A stretch of 64,000 nucleotides of DNA from Sphingobium lignivorans (GCF_014203955.1 NZ_JACHKA010000001.1:1674001-1738000); one strand, 5' to 3'; positions 16,531 to 26,370 are shown, numbered from the stretch's first letter. Numbers and translations are program-made. Notes: a model not told the origin generated them from the sequence alone.

Positions 16531-17457
16531 TCAGCTGCGGCCGGAACCATAGACATGGTTGGCGTTGCCATGCAGGAACTTCTGCGTCTCCGCAGCTGTG
16601 AGGGACGCGGCTGCTGATTGGGCCATCGCGACCTTCTCCGGATATGTCCAGAGCCTGCTCTGCCCGACGTCGGACCCCCACATGAGGCGGTCCGGGCCAA
16701 ATCTGTCGACCATCCGGCGAACGAAATCAGCGGATTTCACGCCCGCCTTGAGGAAGCGCTCCATGTTGATCTCGGTGATCTTGAAATAGATGTTGGGATC
16801 GTCCTCGAAGATGTGAATGCTCGACTCGATTCCCCAGTCCGGCGGCGGCGGCATGACGATCGGCGTTCCCGCTTCCTCCGCGAGCGCGACCTCATATTGC
16901 GAGGCGCCGAAATATGTACCCGCATGGTCCAGGATGATAGGCAATTGCGGGTAGCGCCGGGCCATGAGCTTCACGAGCGGCAGCACATAGGACAGCTGGT
17001 TGTTGAAGATGATGAGGGCCATCGGCGTGCCGAACTCGGCGCAGACATCCCAGACCTCCATCGCGACCGGGGAGCTCATCCACGCGGTATCCAGCAGCCA
17101 TGGCCGTGATTGGGCCATCCGAAAGCCAAAAGCCTGGCCTTCCTGCACCAGCGTCCGATAGGTCGCGGGTGTTTTGGGATCCTGCGTGTCGAGGATGACG
17201 ACCGGGCGGAAGCGATCGGGATATCGGGTTGCCGAATCGAGGATATAGCTGTTGTCGTATCCGTAGATATGGCCGCGTTGCACCAGGCAGGCGAAGTCCA
17301 CGCCATTGTCGTCCATCATGGCGATCAATTGTTCCGCAGTCACCGTGAACGGCGATCGCTCGGGCGTCGGCAGGCCAGCGCCGAAAGGGCGGGGCGGGTA
17401 GGTCTCCCAGTCATCGGAGACGAGATGGGCATGCGTGTCGATCAGTCTGAATGGCAT
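16531..17457 (-). CDS. Amidohydrolase-2 family metal-dependent hydrolase/decarboxylase
   Basis: A 308-residue TIM-barrel protein of the PF04909 type: HxH at 9/11 (IDTHAHL), H178 (ILDHAG), and D263 in MWGSDVGQ near the C-terminus. The family includes LigI lactonase and decarboxylases such as LigW and gamma-resorcylate decarboxylase, all common in sphingomonad aromatic pathways. ATG 17457 has AAGGACGAG upstream and is the natural family start. A much longer open frame continues upstream antisense to alaS, but the homology begins exactly at MPFRLIDTHAH. Last gene of the accessory cluster, convergent with the FMN enzyme. Confidence 0.88.
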   Translation of the reverse strand: MPFRLIDTHAHLVSDDWETYPPRPFGAGLPTPERSPFTVTAEQLIAMMDDNGVDFACLVQRGHIYGYDNSYILDSATRYPDRFRPVVILDTQDPKTPATYRTLVQEGQAFGFRMAQSRPWLLDTAWMSSPVAMEVWDVCAEFGTPMALIIFNNQLSYVLPLVKLMARRYPQLPIILDHAGTYFGASQYEVALAEEAGTPIVMPPPPDWGIESSIHIFEDDPNIYFKITEINMERFLKAGVKSADFVRRMVDRFGPDRLMWGSDVGQSRLWTYPEKVAMAQSAAASLTAAETQKFLHGNANHVYGSGRS

Positions 17458-17820
17458 GCATCTCGTCCTTGCCAGCGCGTTCGAGCCACAGTGCGCGATC
17501 TCGGCGCGGCCACCGTTTCGAGCTAAAAACCTATGGCCGGGAATGCCTTGCGCTTGACTGTAGGGGCTGAACGACTTGTTCGATATGCCACCTGCTCCCT
17601 TGCGGTTCAGGTCGCTTTTGCCCGTGCGCACCTGAGGGTCAGGAGGGGGCCGGGTGCCTCGACGATGCCGTTTGGAGCGCGGCTGCCATACAGGGTGCTG
17701 GCAGTCTCCTGTCGCTGACGGTCCCGGCGAGCAAGGGCGCCGACCGTCTTGCGTTATCGCAGGCCCGCCGGAACGCACTCCCCGCTTGTAGCTTGAGCTG
17801 CCATCCCTTAAGCGGCTCCC
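17458..17820. other. Intergenic region upstream of alaS
   Basis: About 363 bases between divergent genes. No gene is supported; a 61-codon open frame at 17533 has no SD or recognisable product. It should hold the alaS promoter and that of the amidohydrolase. No T-box or other leader structure is evident. The alaS ATG has no clear purine-rich SD. Confidence 0.4.
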
Positions 17821-20476
17821 ATGACGTCGACCAACGATATTCGCCGCTCCTTCCTCGATTATTTTGGCGCCAACGGGCATGAGATCGTGCCTTCGGCCCC
17901 GCTTGTCCCGAACAATGATCCGACGCTCATGTTCGTGAATGCGGGCATGGTGCCGTTCAAGAACGTGTTCACCGGGCTTGAGACGCGGCCCTATCGTACG
18001 GCGACTTCCTCGCAGAAGTGCGTGCGCGCCGGCGGCAAGCATAATGATCTCGACAATGTGGGCTATACCGCGCGCCACCACACTTTCTTCGAGATGCTCG
18101 GCAATTTCTCGTTCGGGGACTATTTCAAGGAACAGGCGATCCATCATGCCTGGAACCTGATTACCCGAGAGTGGGGCATCGATCCCCAGCGGCTCACCGT
18201 CACCGTCTACCACACGGATGACGAGGCCTATGACCACTGGAAGAAGATCGCCGGTCTGCCCGATGAGCGGATCATCCGCATCGCGACGTCCGACAATTTC
18301 TGGTCGATGGGCGAGACCGGGCCGTGCGGGCCCTGTTCCGAGATATTCTTCGATCATGGCGACCACATCTATGGAGGCCCCCCGGGAAGCCCCGAGGAGG
18401 ATGGCGATCGCTTCGTCGAAATCTGGAATCTCGTGTTCATGCAGTTCGACCAGCAGGCGGACGGCAACCGGATCGACCTGCCAAGGCCCAGCATCGATAC
18501 CGGCATGGGCATCGAGCGCATCGCCGCGGTGCTTCAGGGCGTGCATGACAATTACGATACGGACACCTTCAAGGCGCTGATCAGTCAGTCGGTCGCGCTG
18601 ACGAAAGTGGCGGCGGAAGGCGAAGCGCGCGCGAGCCATCGCGTGATCGCGGACCATCTGCGTTCCTCGGGCTTCCTCATTGCCGACGGCGTCCTGCCGG
18701 CCAATGAGGGGCGCGGCTATGTCCTGCGCCGCATCATGCGCCGCGCGATGCGTCATGCGCATCTGCTGGGGGCTGCTGATCCGCTCATGCACAGGCTGGT
18801 CGGCGGTCTGGTGGCGGAGATGGGCGCGGCCTATCCCGAGCTGGTGCGGGCCCAGCCCCTCATCGAGGAAACGCTGCTGCGGGAGGAAACCCGCTTCCGC
18901 CAGACGCTCGACAAGGGTCTGCGCCTGCTTGACGAAGCCGTCATTGATCTCGCGCCCGGGGGCACGCTTGCAGGCGAAACGGCTTTCCGCCTCTACGATA
19001 CTTACGGCTTCCCTTATGATCTCACCGAGGACGCCCTGCGCGCGCGGGGGCTGGGCGTTGATCGCGCGGGCTTCGAAGTCGCGATGGCGGCGCAGAAGGC
19101 CGCGGCGCGGGCCGCCTGGAAAGGGTCGGGCCAGAAGGCATCCGAAGACGTCTGGTTCGACATCGCGGAATCTGAGGGATCGACCGAGTTTACCGGCTAT
19201 ATGGGTGAGAGCGGTGAAGGCCGCGTCGTGGCGCTGGTGAAGGATGGCGTGCGGGTCGATCGCACAACGGCGGGCGATCATGTCTCGATCGTCACCAATC
19301 AGACGCCCTTCTATGGCGAAAGCGGCGGGCAGGCTGGCGACACCGGCATGGTCCGGGGCGCCGACGGCCTGGTGGCCACCGTCACCGACACGTCGAAGCC
19401 GCTCGGGCGCATTCATGCCCATCATGCCGTCATCGAGGCGGGGACGCTGTCGGTGGGCGATATCGTTTCGCTGGCCGTCGACGGCCAGCGCCGCGCCCGG
19501 GTGCGCGCCAATCACAGCGCGACGCACCTGCTGCATGCCGCGTTGCGCAAGGAGCTTGGTGCGCATGTCACGCAGAAGGGCAGCCTCGTCGCGGAAGATC
19601 GCCTGCGGTTCGACTTTTCCCATCCCGAGGCGTTGACCCCGCAGCAGATCGCCGCCGTCGAAGCGGAGGTCAATGCGCAGATCCGGGACAATGCGGAAGT
19701 CACGACCCGCCTCATGTCTCCGGAAGATGCCATCGCCGCCGGCGCGATGGCGCTCTTCGGCGAGAAATATGGCGACGAGGTGCGTGTCCTGTCGATGGGA
19801 CGCAGCGAGGAAGAAATCTATTCGGTCGAACTGTGTGGGGGCACGCATGTCCGGGCGCTGGGTGACATTGGTCTTTTCAAGATCATTGGCGAGAGCGCGG
19901 TGGCCAGCGGTGTCCGCCGCATCGAGGCATTGACGGGCGAGGCGGCGCGCCTCTGGCTGAGCCAGCGGGAGGAGCAGTTGCGCGCGGTCGCGGCGAGCTT
20001 GCGGACGACGCCGGAGGAAGCACCGGCCCGTGTCGCCATTCTCGTGGAGCAGGGGCGGCGGCTGGAGCGTGAACTGGCCGAAGCCAAGAAGGCACTGGCA
20101 ATCGCCGGTGCTGCCGGTGGCGGTGGCGCCGCGGCCCGCGCCGGAAATCGTGAATGGCTACAAGGTCATTGCCCAGCATCTTCAGGACCTCGACCCCAAG
20201 GCGCTGCGCGGCCTCGTCGATGAAGCCAAAGCGCGGCTCGCCAGCGGTATCGCCACCATCGTTGCCACCAATGACGGCCGGGCCGCCATCGCGGTGGGCG
20301 TGACCGACGATCTCGTCGGGACCTTCAGCGCCGTGGATCTGGTGCGCGCGGGCGTTGCCGCGCTGGGCGGGCAGGGCGGCGGCGGCCGGCCGGACATGGC
20401 GCAGGGGGGCGGGCCTGACGCGTCTGCGGCGGACGCGGCTCTGGATGCCGTGCGGGCCGCTATCGCAGCTGCCTGA
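17821..20476 (+). CDS. alaS: Alanyl-tRNA synthetase, interrupted by a +1 frameshift
   Basis: AlaRS charges tRNA-Ala and edits Ser/Gly-tRNA-Ala. The catalytic core is clear ([61 protein letters not shown]), as are the editing-site zinc ligands ([13 protein letters not shown] and [15 protein letters not shown]). The frame opened at 17821 runs to 20223 (800 codons), with nonsense residues after about codon 772. The C-Ala/DHHA1 end ([30 protein letters not shown]) continues in the next frame to the TGA at 20474-20476. Removing one C from the CCC at 20135-20137 restores a single 884-residue protein, the usual family length. Either a sequence error or a genuine mutation that truncates C-Ala. Confidence 0.93.
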
Positions 20477-21051
20477 AAGAGAGCGCAGGCCGTCTCCGGG
20501 TCTGCCAGCTCATCCTGCCATCGAAAAGTGGGGCCCTGGCGGTGAGGAGTGATCCACCCGCCGGGCGTGCCCGCAGCCTGTGCGGATGATGTTCCCCGCT
20601 GCATCCTGGCCCTGCTGCATCGAGAAAGCAGCGCCGCCTGAAAACCGCGCCGCCGACGGGCCCGGCCGGTCCGTGAGTCCTGTCGCAACAAGAGAGCCTG
20701 ATCGCCCTGACCACGCATGTTGCTTCGGACCAGAATGCCGGTTCAAACCTGCGCTGCACTTCTGGAAGTTTACAAAGATGACGACCCGTCGGTGTCATCT
20801 TCCGCTTCCGTGAACTTCCCACAAGCCAGATGCCAGAGCCTGTTGCGGCAAGCCTGTAAGGCCCGACAGACGTGAAAGTTCCCCAATGAGAAAAGAAGCG
20901 CGCATTGCCTGTCACCCGTCTATTGGAAGGGGTTCCACAGGCCTGCCATGACGGAGGGTCTGTAGGACAGCGGAAACGAGGCTGATGGGGATGGGTGGCG
21001 AGCGTTCATCCGCACCGTCTCGCCCGAGACGGCTGGCCCGGATAGGTCCGG
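20477..21051. other. 575-base region without a supported gene
   Basis: Between alaS and a convergent antiporter gene. A 151-codon minus-strand open frame (20460-20915) has no recognisable domain, is Arg/Pro-rich like a shadow frame, and overlaps the end of alaS, so it is not called. The main feature is the hairpin at 20764-20819. Two related segments, CGTGAACTTCCCACA (ends near 20823) and CGTGAAAGTTCCCCA (about 20871-20885), flank the stretch after it. A non-coding RNA or an operator region is possible. Confidence 0.4.
20764..20819. repeat. Long imperfect hairpin / palindrome
   Basis: GGAAGTTTA (20764-20772) pairs with TGAACTTCC (20811-20819, one G-U), and AAGATGAC (20775-20782) pairs perfectly with GTCATCTT (20794-20801). 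The inner part, GATGACGACC-CGT-CGGTGTCATC, is also a near-perfect DNA palindrome of the TGACA...TGTCA kind bound by LacI-like regulators. Role unknown: RNA stem or operator. Confidence 0.5.
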
Positions 21052-22845
21052 TCAGGCCTGCTCGCCCGTTTCTCCGCTTTCGCTCAGGCGATAGCGGCGC
21101 AGGCGCGGTGCTTGCTCCAGCTGCGCGGCGGCCTTGATGGCTTTCTGCAGGTCGTCTCGCTTCTGGTGAACCGATGCGATGACGGGCCCCACCGCAATGC
21201 CAAGGTCGACGAGCGCCGTCTCGGCGAGATGGAGAGAGCTTTCCAGCGCTTCAGGCACAGCGTCGCTGGCGCCGGCGCGGTACAGCTCGGCGGCGTGGTC
21301 CGTATCGCGGGCGCGCACAATGATCGGCAGGTCCGGGGCCCAGCTGCGGACACGGCGCGTCACCCGGACCGCCAGCACCGGATCGTCCATGGTGATGATG
21401 AGCGCGCGCGCATGGCCGATGCGCAGGCGGTCCAGCGTGTCAGGACGTGCGACATCCCCGAAGCGCACGACATAGCCGTCCTGCCGCGCCTGCCCCACGA
21501 TGTCGATATTGCTCTCGACCGCGACATAAGGCTGATCATGTGTGCGCAGCAGGTCCGCCACCATGCGCCCGACCCGGCCGAAGCCCAGAATGATGGCGCC
21601 GCCGCTTTCCGGCCCTGGCTCCTCGCTCGCACGATCGCTGGCGCGCGCTTCGATGCGGCGGGCCGTGTCGTGGCCGATCCGGGCCAGGATCGGCGTGATC
21701 GTCAGTCCGATGGCCGTCACCATTTGCCAGAACGCGGCCGTATCCGCGCTGATGAGGCCCGCGATGACGGCTGTGCTGAGAACGATCAGCGTCGTCTCGG
21801 AAGGGCTGGCCATCAGCGTTGCCGTTTCGAACGCCATCCCCCGTCGCGCCCCGGCCAGCCTGAGGAGCAGGCCGGTGACGATCGTCTTGGCAGCAAGCAC
21901 TGCCACGACGGCAAGCAGGACCTTGTCCCAACTCCTCATGAGGGCCAGCGGATCGATGCCCATGCCGACCGTGATGAGGAAGACGCCGAGCGCGAGGCCT
22001 TTGAAGGGCTCTGTGATGCTCTCGACCTCGCCATGATAGTCGGTTTCCGCGATCAGCAGGCCGGCCACCAGCGCGCCCACGATGGGGGAGAGGCCTACCA
22101 CGACAGTGATCAGGCTGGATACCATGACGACCAGCAGGCTCGCCGCGAGGAACACCTCCGGGCTTTTCGTCCGCGCGGCCTGGGCGAACAGGCGAGGGAG
22201 CAGGAAGCGCCCCGCGACAAACATGGCCACGACCGTGACAGCACCCTGCACGAACACGGTGGCGAGGTTTGTCCAGCCATCGTCGCCCACATTGGGTGCC
22301 ATGGCACCGAGCGCGAACACGATGGGCACCAGCGCGAGATCCTCGAACAGCAGCATCGAGAAGGCGGCCTTGCCCACGGGCGAGCGCGTACCGCTGATCG
22401 GCAGCACGAGCGCCGTGGAGGAGAGGGCGAGGGCGAGGCCAAGCCCGATCGCGGAATACCAGGAGCTGTCGAACAGCAGGAAACCGGCGGCGATGACCAG
22501 CGCGCTGCCCAGCAGCTCGGCCGCGCCCAACCCGAAGACCAGCGCGCGCATCGACCACAGGCGCTTGAACGATAGTTCGAGGCCGATCGAGAAGAGCAGG
22601 AGGACAATGCCGAACTCGGCGAAGGAGGATATTGCCGACGAGCTGCCGATCGTCACATGCGAGAGCGCAGGGTAACGGCCGATCAGCTGGCCAAGCCCGT
22701 AAGGCCCCACCAGCATGCCCACCAGAATGAAGCCGATGACGGGGCTGATACGGAAGCGCGCGAAGGCCGGAATGACGAGGCCCGCGGCACCAAGGATCAC
22801 CAGCGCATCACTGTATCCCTGACTGCCGAAAGGGCCGTGGATCAT
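21052..22845 (-). CDS. CPA2-family cation:proton antiporter with TrkA-N domain
   Basis: A 597-residue inner-membrane transporter of the KefB/KefC/YbaL type. Residues about 10-400 hold roughly twelve membrane segments ([74 protein letters not shown]). The C-terminal TrkA-N/RCK domain starts at [30 protein letters not shown], a Rossmann nucleotide-binding motif that senses NAD(H) or glutathione state in relatives. It probably exchanges K+ or Na+ for H+. There is no companion kefF/kefG gene beside it. It lies 106 bases downstream of icd on the same strand, with a hairpin between them. Confidence 0.93.
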   Translation of the reverse strand: MIHGPFGSQGYSDALVILGAAGLVIPAFARFRISPVIGFILVGMLVGPYGLGQLIGRYPALSHVTIGSSSAISSFAEFGIVLLLFSIGLELSFKRLWSMRALVFGLGAAELLGSALVIAAGFLLFDSSWYSAIGLGLALALSSTALVLPISGTRSPVGKAAFSMLLFEDLALVPIVFALGAMAPNVGDDGWTNLATVFVQGAVTVVAMFVAGRFLLPRLFAQAARTKSPEVFLAASLLVVMVSSLITVVVGLSPIVGALVAGLLIAETDYHGEVESITEPFKGLALGVFLITVGMGIDPLALMRSWDKVLLAVVAVLAAKTIVTGLLLRLAGARRGMAFETATLMASPSETTLIVLSTAVIAGLISADTAAFWQMVTAIGLTITPILARIGHDTARRIEARASDRASEEPGPESGGAIILGFGRVGRMVADLLRTHDQPYVAVESNIDIVGQARQDGYVVRFGDVARPDTLDRLRIGHARALIITMDDPVLAVRVTRRVRSWAPDLPIIVRARDTDHAAELYRAGASDAVPEALESSLHLAETALVDLGIAVGPVIASVHQKRDDLQKAIKAAAQLEQAPRLRRYRLSESGETGEQA

Positions 22846-22870
22846 GGGCGGATCGCTACCGCCGTCGCGG

Positions 22871-22924
22871 ACCCCATGGGAGCGAACGCGCGACGCGCTT
22901 CATCCTCATGGGGTGCGCCGGGAG
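22871..22924 (-). terminator. Hairpin downstream of icd
   Basis: ACCCCATG (22871-22878) pairs perfectly with CATGGGGT (22917-22924). The internal part is GC-rich and self-complementary (GCGCG...CGCGC). No T-run follows on the minus strand. It marks the 3' end of icd or an icd/antiporter processing site. Confidence 0.45.
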
Positions 22925-22951
22925 AGGGGATGCTGCTCGGCATCGCTCCCC

Positions 22952-24172
22952 TTATTGCCAGTTGCTCATCTCGGCCTCGAGATTCGCTCGAATGGCCTCG
23001 AAGAACTGCTCGGTGGTCATCCAGGCCTGATTGGGCCCGATGAGGATTGCGAGATCCTTGGTCATCTGGCCATTCTCGACCGTCTTGATGCAGACCTTCT
23101 CCAGCGTTTCGGCGAAGCGGATGACCTCCGGCGTCTCGTCGAACTTGCCACGGAACTTGAGACCGCCCGTCCAGGCGAAGATGGAGGCGATCGGGTTGGT
23201 CGAGGTCGCCTTGCCCTGCTGGTGCTGGCGATAATGGCGGGTGACCGTGCCATGCGCGGCCTCGGCTTCCACCGTCTTGCCATCCGGTGTCATCAGGACC
23301 GAGGTCATGAGGCCGAGCGAGCCGAAGCCCTGTGCTACGGTGTCGGACTGCACATCGCCATCGTAGTTCTTGCAGGCCCAGACGAACTTGCCGCTCCACT
23401 TCAGCGCGCTGGCAACCATGTCGTCGATCAGGCGATGCTGATACTCGATGCCAGCTTCCTCGAACTTCGTCTTGAATTCGTTGTCAAAAACCTCCTGGAA
23501 CAGATCCTTGAAGCGGCCGTCATAAGCCTTGATGATCGTGTTCTTGGTGGAGAGATAGAGCGGCCACTTGCGATCGAGCGCATAGTTCATCGAGGCCCGC
23601 GCGAAGTCGATGATCGACCGATCGAGATTGTACATCGACATGGCGACGCCCGAACCCGGGAAGTTGAAGACCTCGCGGTCGATCACTTCCCCGTCGTCGC
23701 CCTCGAAGACGAGGCGCAGCTTGCCGGGGCCGGGGACGAGGAAATCGGTTGCGCGATACTGATCGCCGAAGGCGTGGCGGCCGATGACGATCGGGTCCGT
23801 CCAGCCGGGCACGAGCCGCGGCACGTTCTGGATGACGATCGGCTCGCGGAAAACCACGCCGCCCAGGATGTTGCGGATCGTGCCATTGGGCGACTTCCAC
23901 ATCTGCTTGAGGTGGAATTCCTCGACCCGCGCCTCATCGGGCGTGATCGTGGCGCATTTGACGCCGACGCCATGCTTCTTGATGGCCTCTGCCGCGTCGA
24001 TGGTGATCTGGTCGCCGGTGCGGTCGCGCTCCTCGACGCTGAGATCATAATAGTGAAGATCAATGTCCAGATAGGGTTTGATGAGCCGCTCGCGAATCCA
24101 TTCCCAGATGATTCGGGTCATCTCGTCGCCGTCGATTTCGACGACGGGGTTCTTCACCTTGATCTTGCTCAT
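22952..24172 (-). CDS. icd: NADP-dependent isocitrate dehydrogenase
   Basis: TCA-cycle enzyme converting isocitrate to 2-oxoglutarate with NADPH production. The 406-residue length and motifs ([99 protein letters not shown]) are those of the eukaryote-like homodimeric IDH normal in alphaproteobacteria, not the E. coli type. The [12 protein letters not shown] segment holds the catalytic/metal Asp residues. ATG 24172 is the family start. It is divergent from psd with a 201-base promoter region between. Confidence 0.97.
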   Translation of the reverse strand: MSKIKVKNPVVEIDGDEMTRIIWEWIRERLIKPYLDIDLHYYDLSVEERDRTGDQITIDAAEAIKKHGVGVKCATITPDEARVEEFHLKQMWKSPNGTIRNILGGVVFREPIVIQNVPRLVPGWTDPIVIGRHAFGDQYRATDFLVPGPGKLRLVFEGDDGEVIDREVFNFPGSGVAMSMYNLDRSIIDFARASMNYALDRKWPLYLSTKNTIIKAYDGRFKDLFQEVFDNEFKTKFEEAGIEYQHRLIDDMVASALKWSGKFVWACKNYDGDVQSDTVAQGFGSLGLMTSVLMTPDGKTVEAEAAHGTVTRHYRQHQQGKATSTNPIASIFAWTGGLKFRGKFDETPEVIRFAETLEKVCIKTVENGQMTKDLAILIGPNQAWMTTEQFFEAIRANLEAEMSNWQ

Positions 24173-24373
24173 GCGCGCCTGGTCTTTCCCTGTTGGAAGC
24201 GGTGGTCGGCTGGAAATGGGCTGATGCCCTTTGCTCTGCCTCTAGGCAAAGCGGTGAAGAGGATCAACCACCCGAGAAGGAAAAGCGCGTCGCGACGGCC
24301 CTCCTGCCCCTCGCGCATTCCCGGCGGCGATCAGAGATTGTGCGCTGCCGCTGGCGTGCCTAGACTGGAAGGC

Positions 24374-25120
24374 ATGACAACAGAATTTTCAGGATCGCAA
24401 CCAGTCCTTTCCACGCGCGCCGGAGTCAAGTGGAGCTTCCCGAGCATTCATCCCGAAGGGCGCAAGTTCGGCGCCATCGCGGTGGGCATCACTGTCTTGC
24501 TGGCCTTGCTTGGCTGGTCCGTGCTCGCCTGGCTGATGGCGGGGCTCACGATCTGGGTTTTCGCTTTCTTCCGCGATCCCGTCCGTGCCGTTCCGCAGGA
24601 AGAATCGGCGATCATCGCGCCGGCCGATGGTCTCGTGACGCTCATCCAGACCGTGATGCCCCCGCCGGAAATGGCAGGCCCGGAAGGGCTGGGGGAGGGA
24701 CCGCTCGTTCGGGTATCCATCTTCATGAGCGTTTTCGACGTTCACGTGAACCGGACGCCGATCTCGGGCGTTATCAAGGACGTGGTGTACATCAGCGGAA
24801 AGTTCATCAATGCCGATCTGGACAAGGCGAGCGAGGACAATGAGCGACAGCACATCCTCGTTGAGCGCGGCGATGGGCTGCGCATCGGTTTCACGCAGAT
24901 CGCGGGGCTTGTCGCGCGACGCATCGTTCCCTTCGTCAAGCGAGGCGACATAGTGGCGGCCGGGCAGCGCATTGGCCTGATCCGCTTCGGGAGCCGGGTG
25001 GACGTCTATCTCCCGGTCGGCACGGCCCCGCGGGTGGTGCTTGGCCAGCGCACGGTCGCCGGCGAGACGATCCTGGGCCAGATCGGTGACCCGAAAACCG
25101 TGACTGGCGTGCTCCAATGA
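24374..25120 (+). CDS. psd: Phosphatidylserine decarboxylase
   Basis: Makes phosphatidylethanolamine from phosphatidylserine at the inner membrane. The protein is 248 residues, of the short proteobacterial Psd type. A hydrophobic segment lies at 36-66, the IAPADGLV and [16 protein letters not shown] motifs follow, and [11 protein letters not shown] holds the self-cleavage site: S207 after G206 becomes the pyruvoyl prosthetic group. The open frame extends far upstream, antisense to icd, but homology starts at ATG 24374, which has GGAAG close upstream. It is followed 55 bases on by pssA, so the substrate-making and substrate-using enzymes form one operon. Confidence 0.95.
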   Translation: MTTEFSGSQPVLSTRAGVKWSFPSIHPEGRKFGAIAVGITVLLALLGWSVLAWLMAGLTIWVFAFFRDPVRAVPQEESAIIAPADGLVTLIQTVMPPPEMAGPEGLGEGPLVRVSIFMSVFDVHVNRTPISGVIKDVVYISGKFINADLDKASEDNERQHILVERGDGLRIGFTQIAGLVARRIVPFVKRGDIVAAGQRIGLIRFGSRVDVYLPVGTAPRVVLGQRTVAGETILGQIGDPKTVTGVLQ

Positions 25121-25175
25121 GCGTGGGCCACGGCCTTGCGGCGCTCTGCTTGCCAACCCAGCGAAAGACGCCGGC

Positions 25176-25973
25176 ATGACCCCGCCGCCGCGCCGGTTCG
25201 CGCAGCGCATGAGCAGCAGGGGCATCACGCTTCGGCAAGTGGCGCCCAACGCCGTGACAGCCATGGCTCTCTGCTTCGGCCTGACCGCGATCCGCTACGG
25301 TATTTCCGGTGACTGGGGCCGGGCAGTCGCGGCGATCATCTTCGCCGGAGTGCTTGATGGGCTGGATGGGCGAATCGCCCGGATGCTGCATGGGGAAAGC
25401 CGCTTTGGCGCGGAACTCGATTCCCTGTCGGACGCCATTGCTTTTGGCGTCTCGCCTGCCATCATCCTCTATCTCTGGTCTCTCCAGTCCATGCCTCGCT
25501 TCGGCTGGATCGTCAGCCTCGTGCTGGCACTGAGCTGCGCCCTGCGGCTCGCGCGCTTCAATGCCAGCATCGATGCCGCCGAGCATCCGCGCAAGGCGGC
25601 TGGCTTCCTCACCGGCGTTCCCGCGCCGGCCGGGGCCGGCCTGGCGCTGATGCCACTTTATGCCTGGTTCATTACGGAGATGGACCTGTTTCGCGACTGG
25701 CGGCTGGTCGGGCCGTGGGTGGTGGCGATGGCTCTTCTCATGATCTCGAACCTGCCGACTCTGGGCTGGAAACGCTTGCGCGTTCCGCCCGCCTGGCGAA
25801 TGTTCGCGCTGCTGCTGGCCGGTGTGTTCGCCGCCATGCTGATGGTCGCGCCCTGGCATGCGCTACTGGCGCTGACGCTGGGCTATCTGGCGCTCATTCC
25901 GGCGGGCATCATCAGCTACGGACGCGTTAAGCGGCGACCTGCCGCGCCCGGACCGGTGCCGCCTGAAGGCTGA
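25176..25973 (+). CDS. pssA: CDP-diacylglycerol--serine O-phosphatidyltransferase
   Basis: Membrane enzyme making phosphatidylserine from CDP-diacylglycerol and serine, feeding the decarboxylase just upstream. The 265-residue protein carries the CDP-alcohol phosphotransferase signature DGxDGxxAR...GxxxDxxxD as D61-G-L-D64-G-R-I-A-R...G78-A-E-L-D82-S-L-S-D86, which coordinates the metals. It has about seven hydrophobic segments. Its last 47 bases overlap the opposite-strand small gene at 25927-26160. Confidence 0.95.
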   Translation: MTPPPRRFAQRMSSRGITLRQVAPNAVTAMALCFGLTAIRYGISGDWGRAVAAIIFAGVLDGLDGRIARMLHGESRFGAELDSLSDAIAFGVSPAIILYLWSLQSMPRFGWIVSLVLALSCALRLARFNASIDAAEHPRKAAGFLTGVPAPAGAGLALMPLYAWFITEMDLFRDWRLVGPWVVAMALLMISNLPTLGWKRLRVPPAWRMFALLLAGVFAAMLMVAPWHALLALTLGYLALIPAGIISYGRVKRRPAAPGPVPPEG

Positions 25974-26160
25974 CCGGCGCGAGGGGCGTGCATGCAACCT
26001 GCGCGCCTTTTCCATCATGTTCGCCGCTCCAGCCATCCATGTTCAGCGTGCGCAGGGCCGCCAGCGCCTGGCGCCAGCTGCGCGCGAATTCCCTGGCCAT
26101 CAGGGTCGGAGCCATCACCAATGCGGCCATGAAGAGCAGGGATCCGAAAGCATAGAACAT
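25927..26160 (-). CDS. Small single-pass membrane protein, unknown function
   Basis: A 77-residue protein. Residues 1-22 form one hydrophobic segment (MFYAFGSLLFMAALVMAPTLMA), followed by an amphipathic stretch REFARSWRQALAALRTL and a polar tail. AAAGGA lies 8 bases before ATG 26160; a longer frame (to 26232) is Arg/Lys-rich and less likely. It overlaps the 3' end of pssA in antisense. I do not recognise the family. A SOS-box-like site lies upstream (26193-26207), so an SOS-linked small membrane protein is possible but speculative. Confidence 0.6.
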   Translation of the reverse strand: MFYAFGSLLFMAALVMAPTLMAREFARSWRQALAALRTLNMDGWSGEHDGKGAQVACTPLAPVSLQAAPVRARQVAA

Positions 26161-26192
26161 CGAGGCGTCCTTTCTGCGCAGGCGGCGCAAAT

Positions 26193-26207
26193 GTTTTCCA
26201 TTTGTTC
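26193..26207 (-). promoter_or_regulatory. SOS-box-like site (one mismatch)
   Basis: The + strand reads GTTT-TCCATTT-GTTC. The alphaproteobacterial LexA box is known as GTTC-N7-GTTC, so this has one mismatch. It lies 33 bases upstream of the small membrane gene start, a sensible place for repression. Chance matches are common, so this is tentative. Confidence 0.3.
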
Positions 26208-26241
26208 CTGTATGATCTCTCTTTGTTCTCATTCGCCCTCG

Positions 26242-26270
26242 TTGTCAACTCTTGCCTTGCTGCTTTATCT
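26242..26270 (+). promoter_or_regulatory. Sigma-70-type promoter of rpsB-tsf
   Basis: TTGTCA (26242-26247), a 17-base spacer, then TTATCT (26265-26270). The predicted start near 26277 gives a leader of about 94 bases containing the hairpin at 26298-26343. Confidence 0.55.
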
Positions 26271-26297
26271 CGGCTAAGGGCGCGGCCCTAATCCACA

Positions 26298-26343
26298 TGG
26301 GATCCGATATATACCGGTGCCGCTTCGCGGTCACTGGATCCCA
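26298..26343 (+). promoter_or_regulatory. Structured 5' leader of rpsB
   Basis: TGGGATCC (26298-26305) pairs perfectly with GGATCCCA (26336-26343). Inside, GTGCCGC pairs with GCGGTCAC (one bulged T) around TTC. The two-part stem ends 28 bases before the start codon. In gammaproteobacteria rpsB-tsf is autoregulated by S2 binding a leader structure; a similar role here is inference. Confidence 0.55.
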
Positions 26344-26370
26344 GAGGCTCAACCGGAAGGAGTAACTATC

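Noticed and set aside
17458..19848. Long upstream extension of the minus-strand amidohydrolase frame across alaS
   Set aside because: Homology starts at MPFRLIDTHAH (17457) with an SD; the extension is antisense to alaS.
20131..20140. Programmed +1 frameshift in alaS
   Set aside because: No slippery heptamer, stop codon in the zero frame or stimulatory structure as known sites have; a plain indel explains it better.
20460..20915. 151-codon minus-strand open frame after alaS
   Set aside because: No recognisable domain or SD, Arg/Pro-rich, and overlaps the alaS end; not supported as a gene.
20540..20940. Possible 6S-like RNA in the alaS-antiporter gap
   Set aside because: GC-rich and partly self-complementary, but I could not build the long closing stem with a central bubble that 6S RNA needs.
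22844..24373. Upstream extension of the psd frame, antisense to icd
   Set aside because: Psd homology and the SD start at 24374; the rest is an icd shadow.
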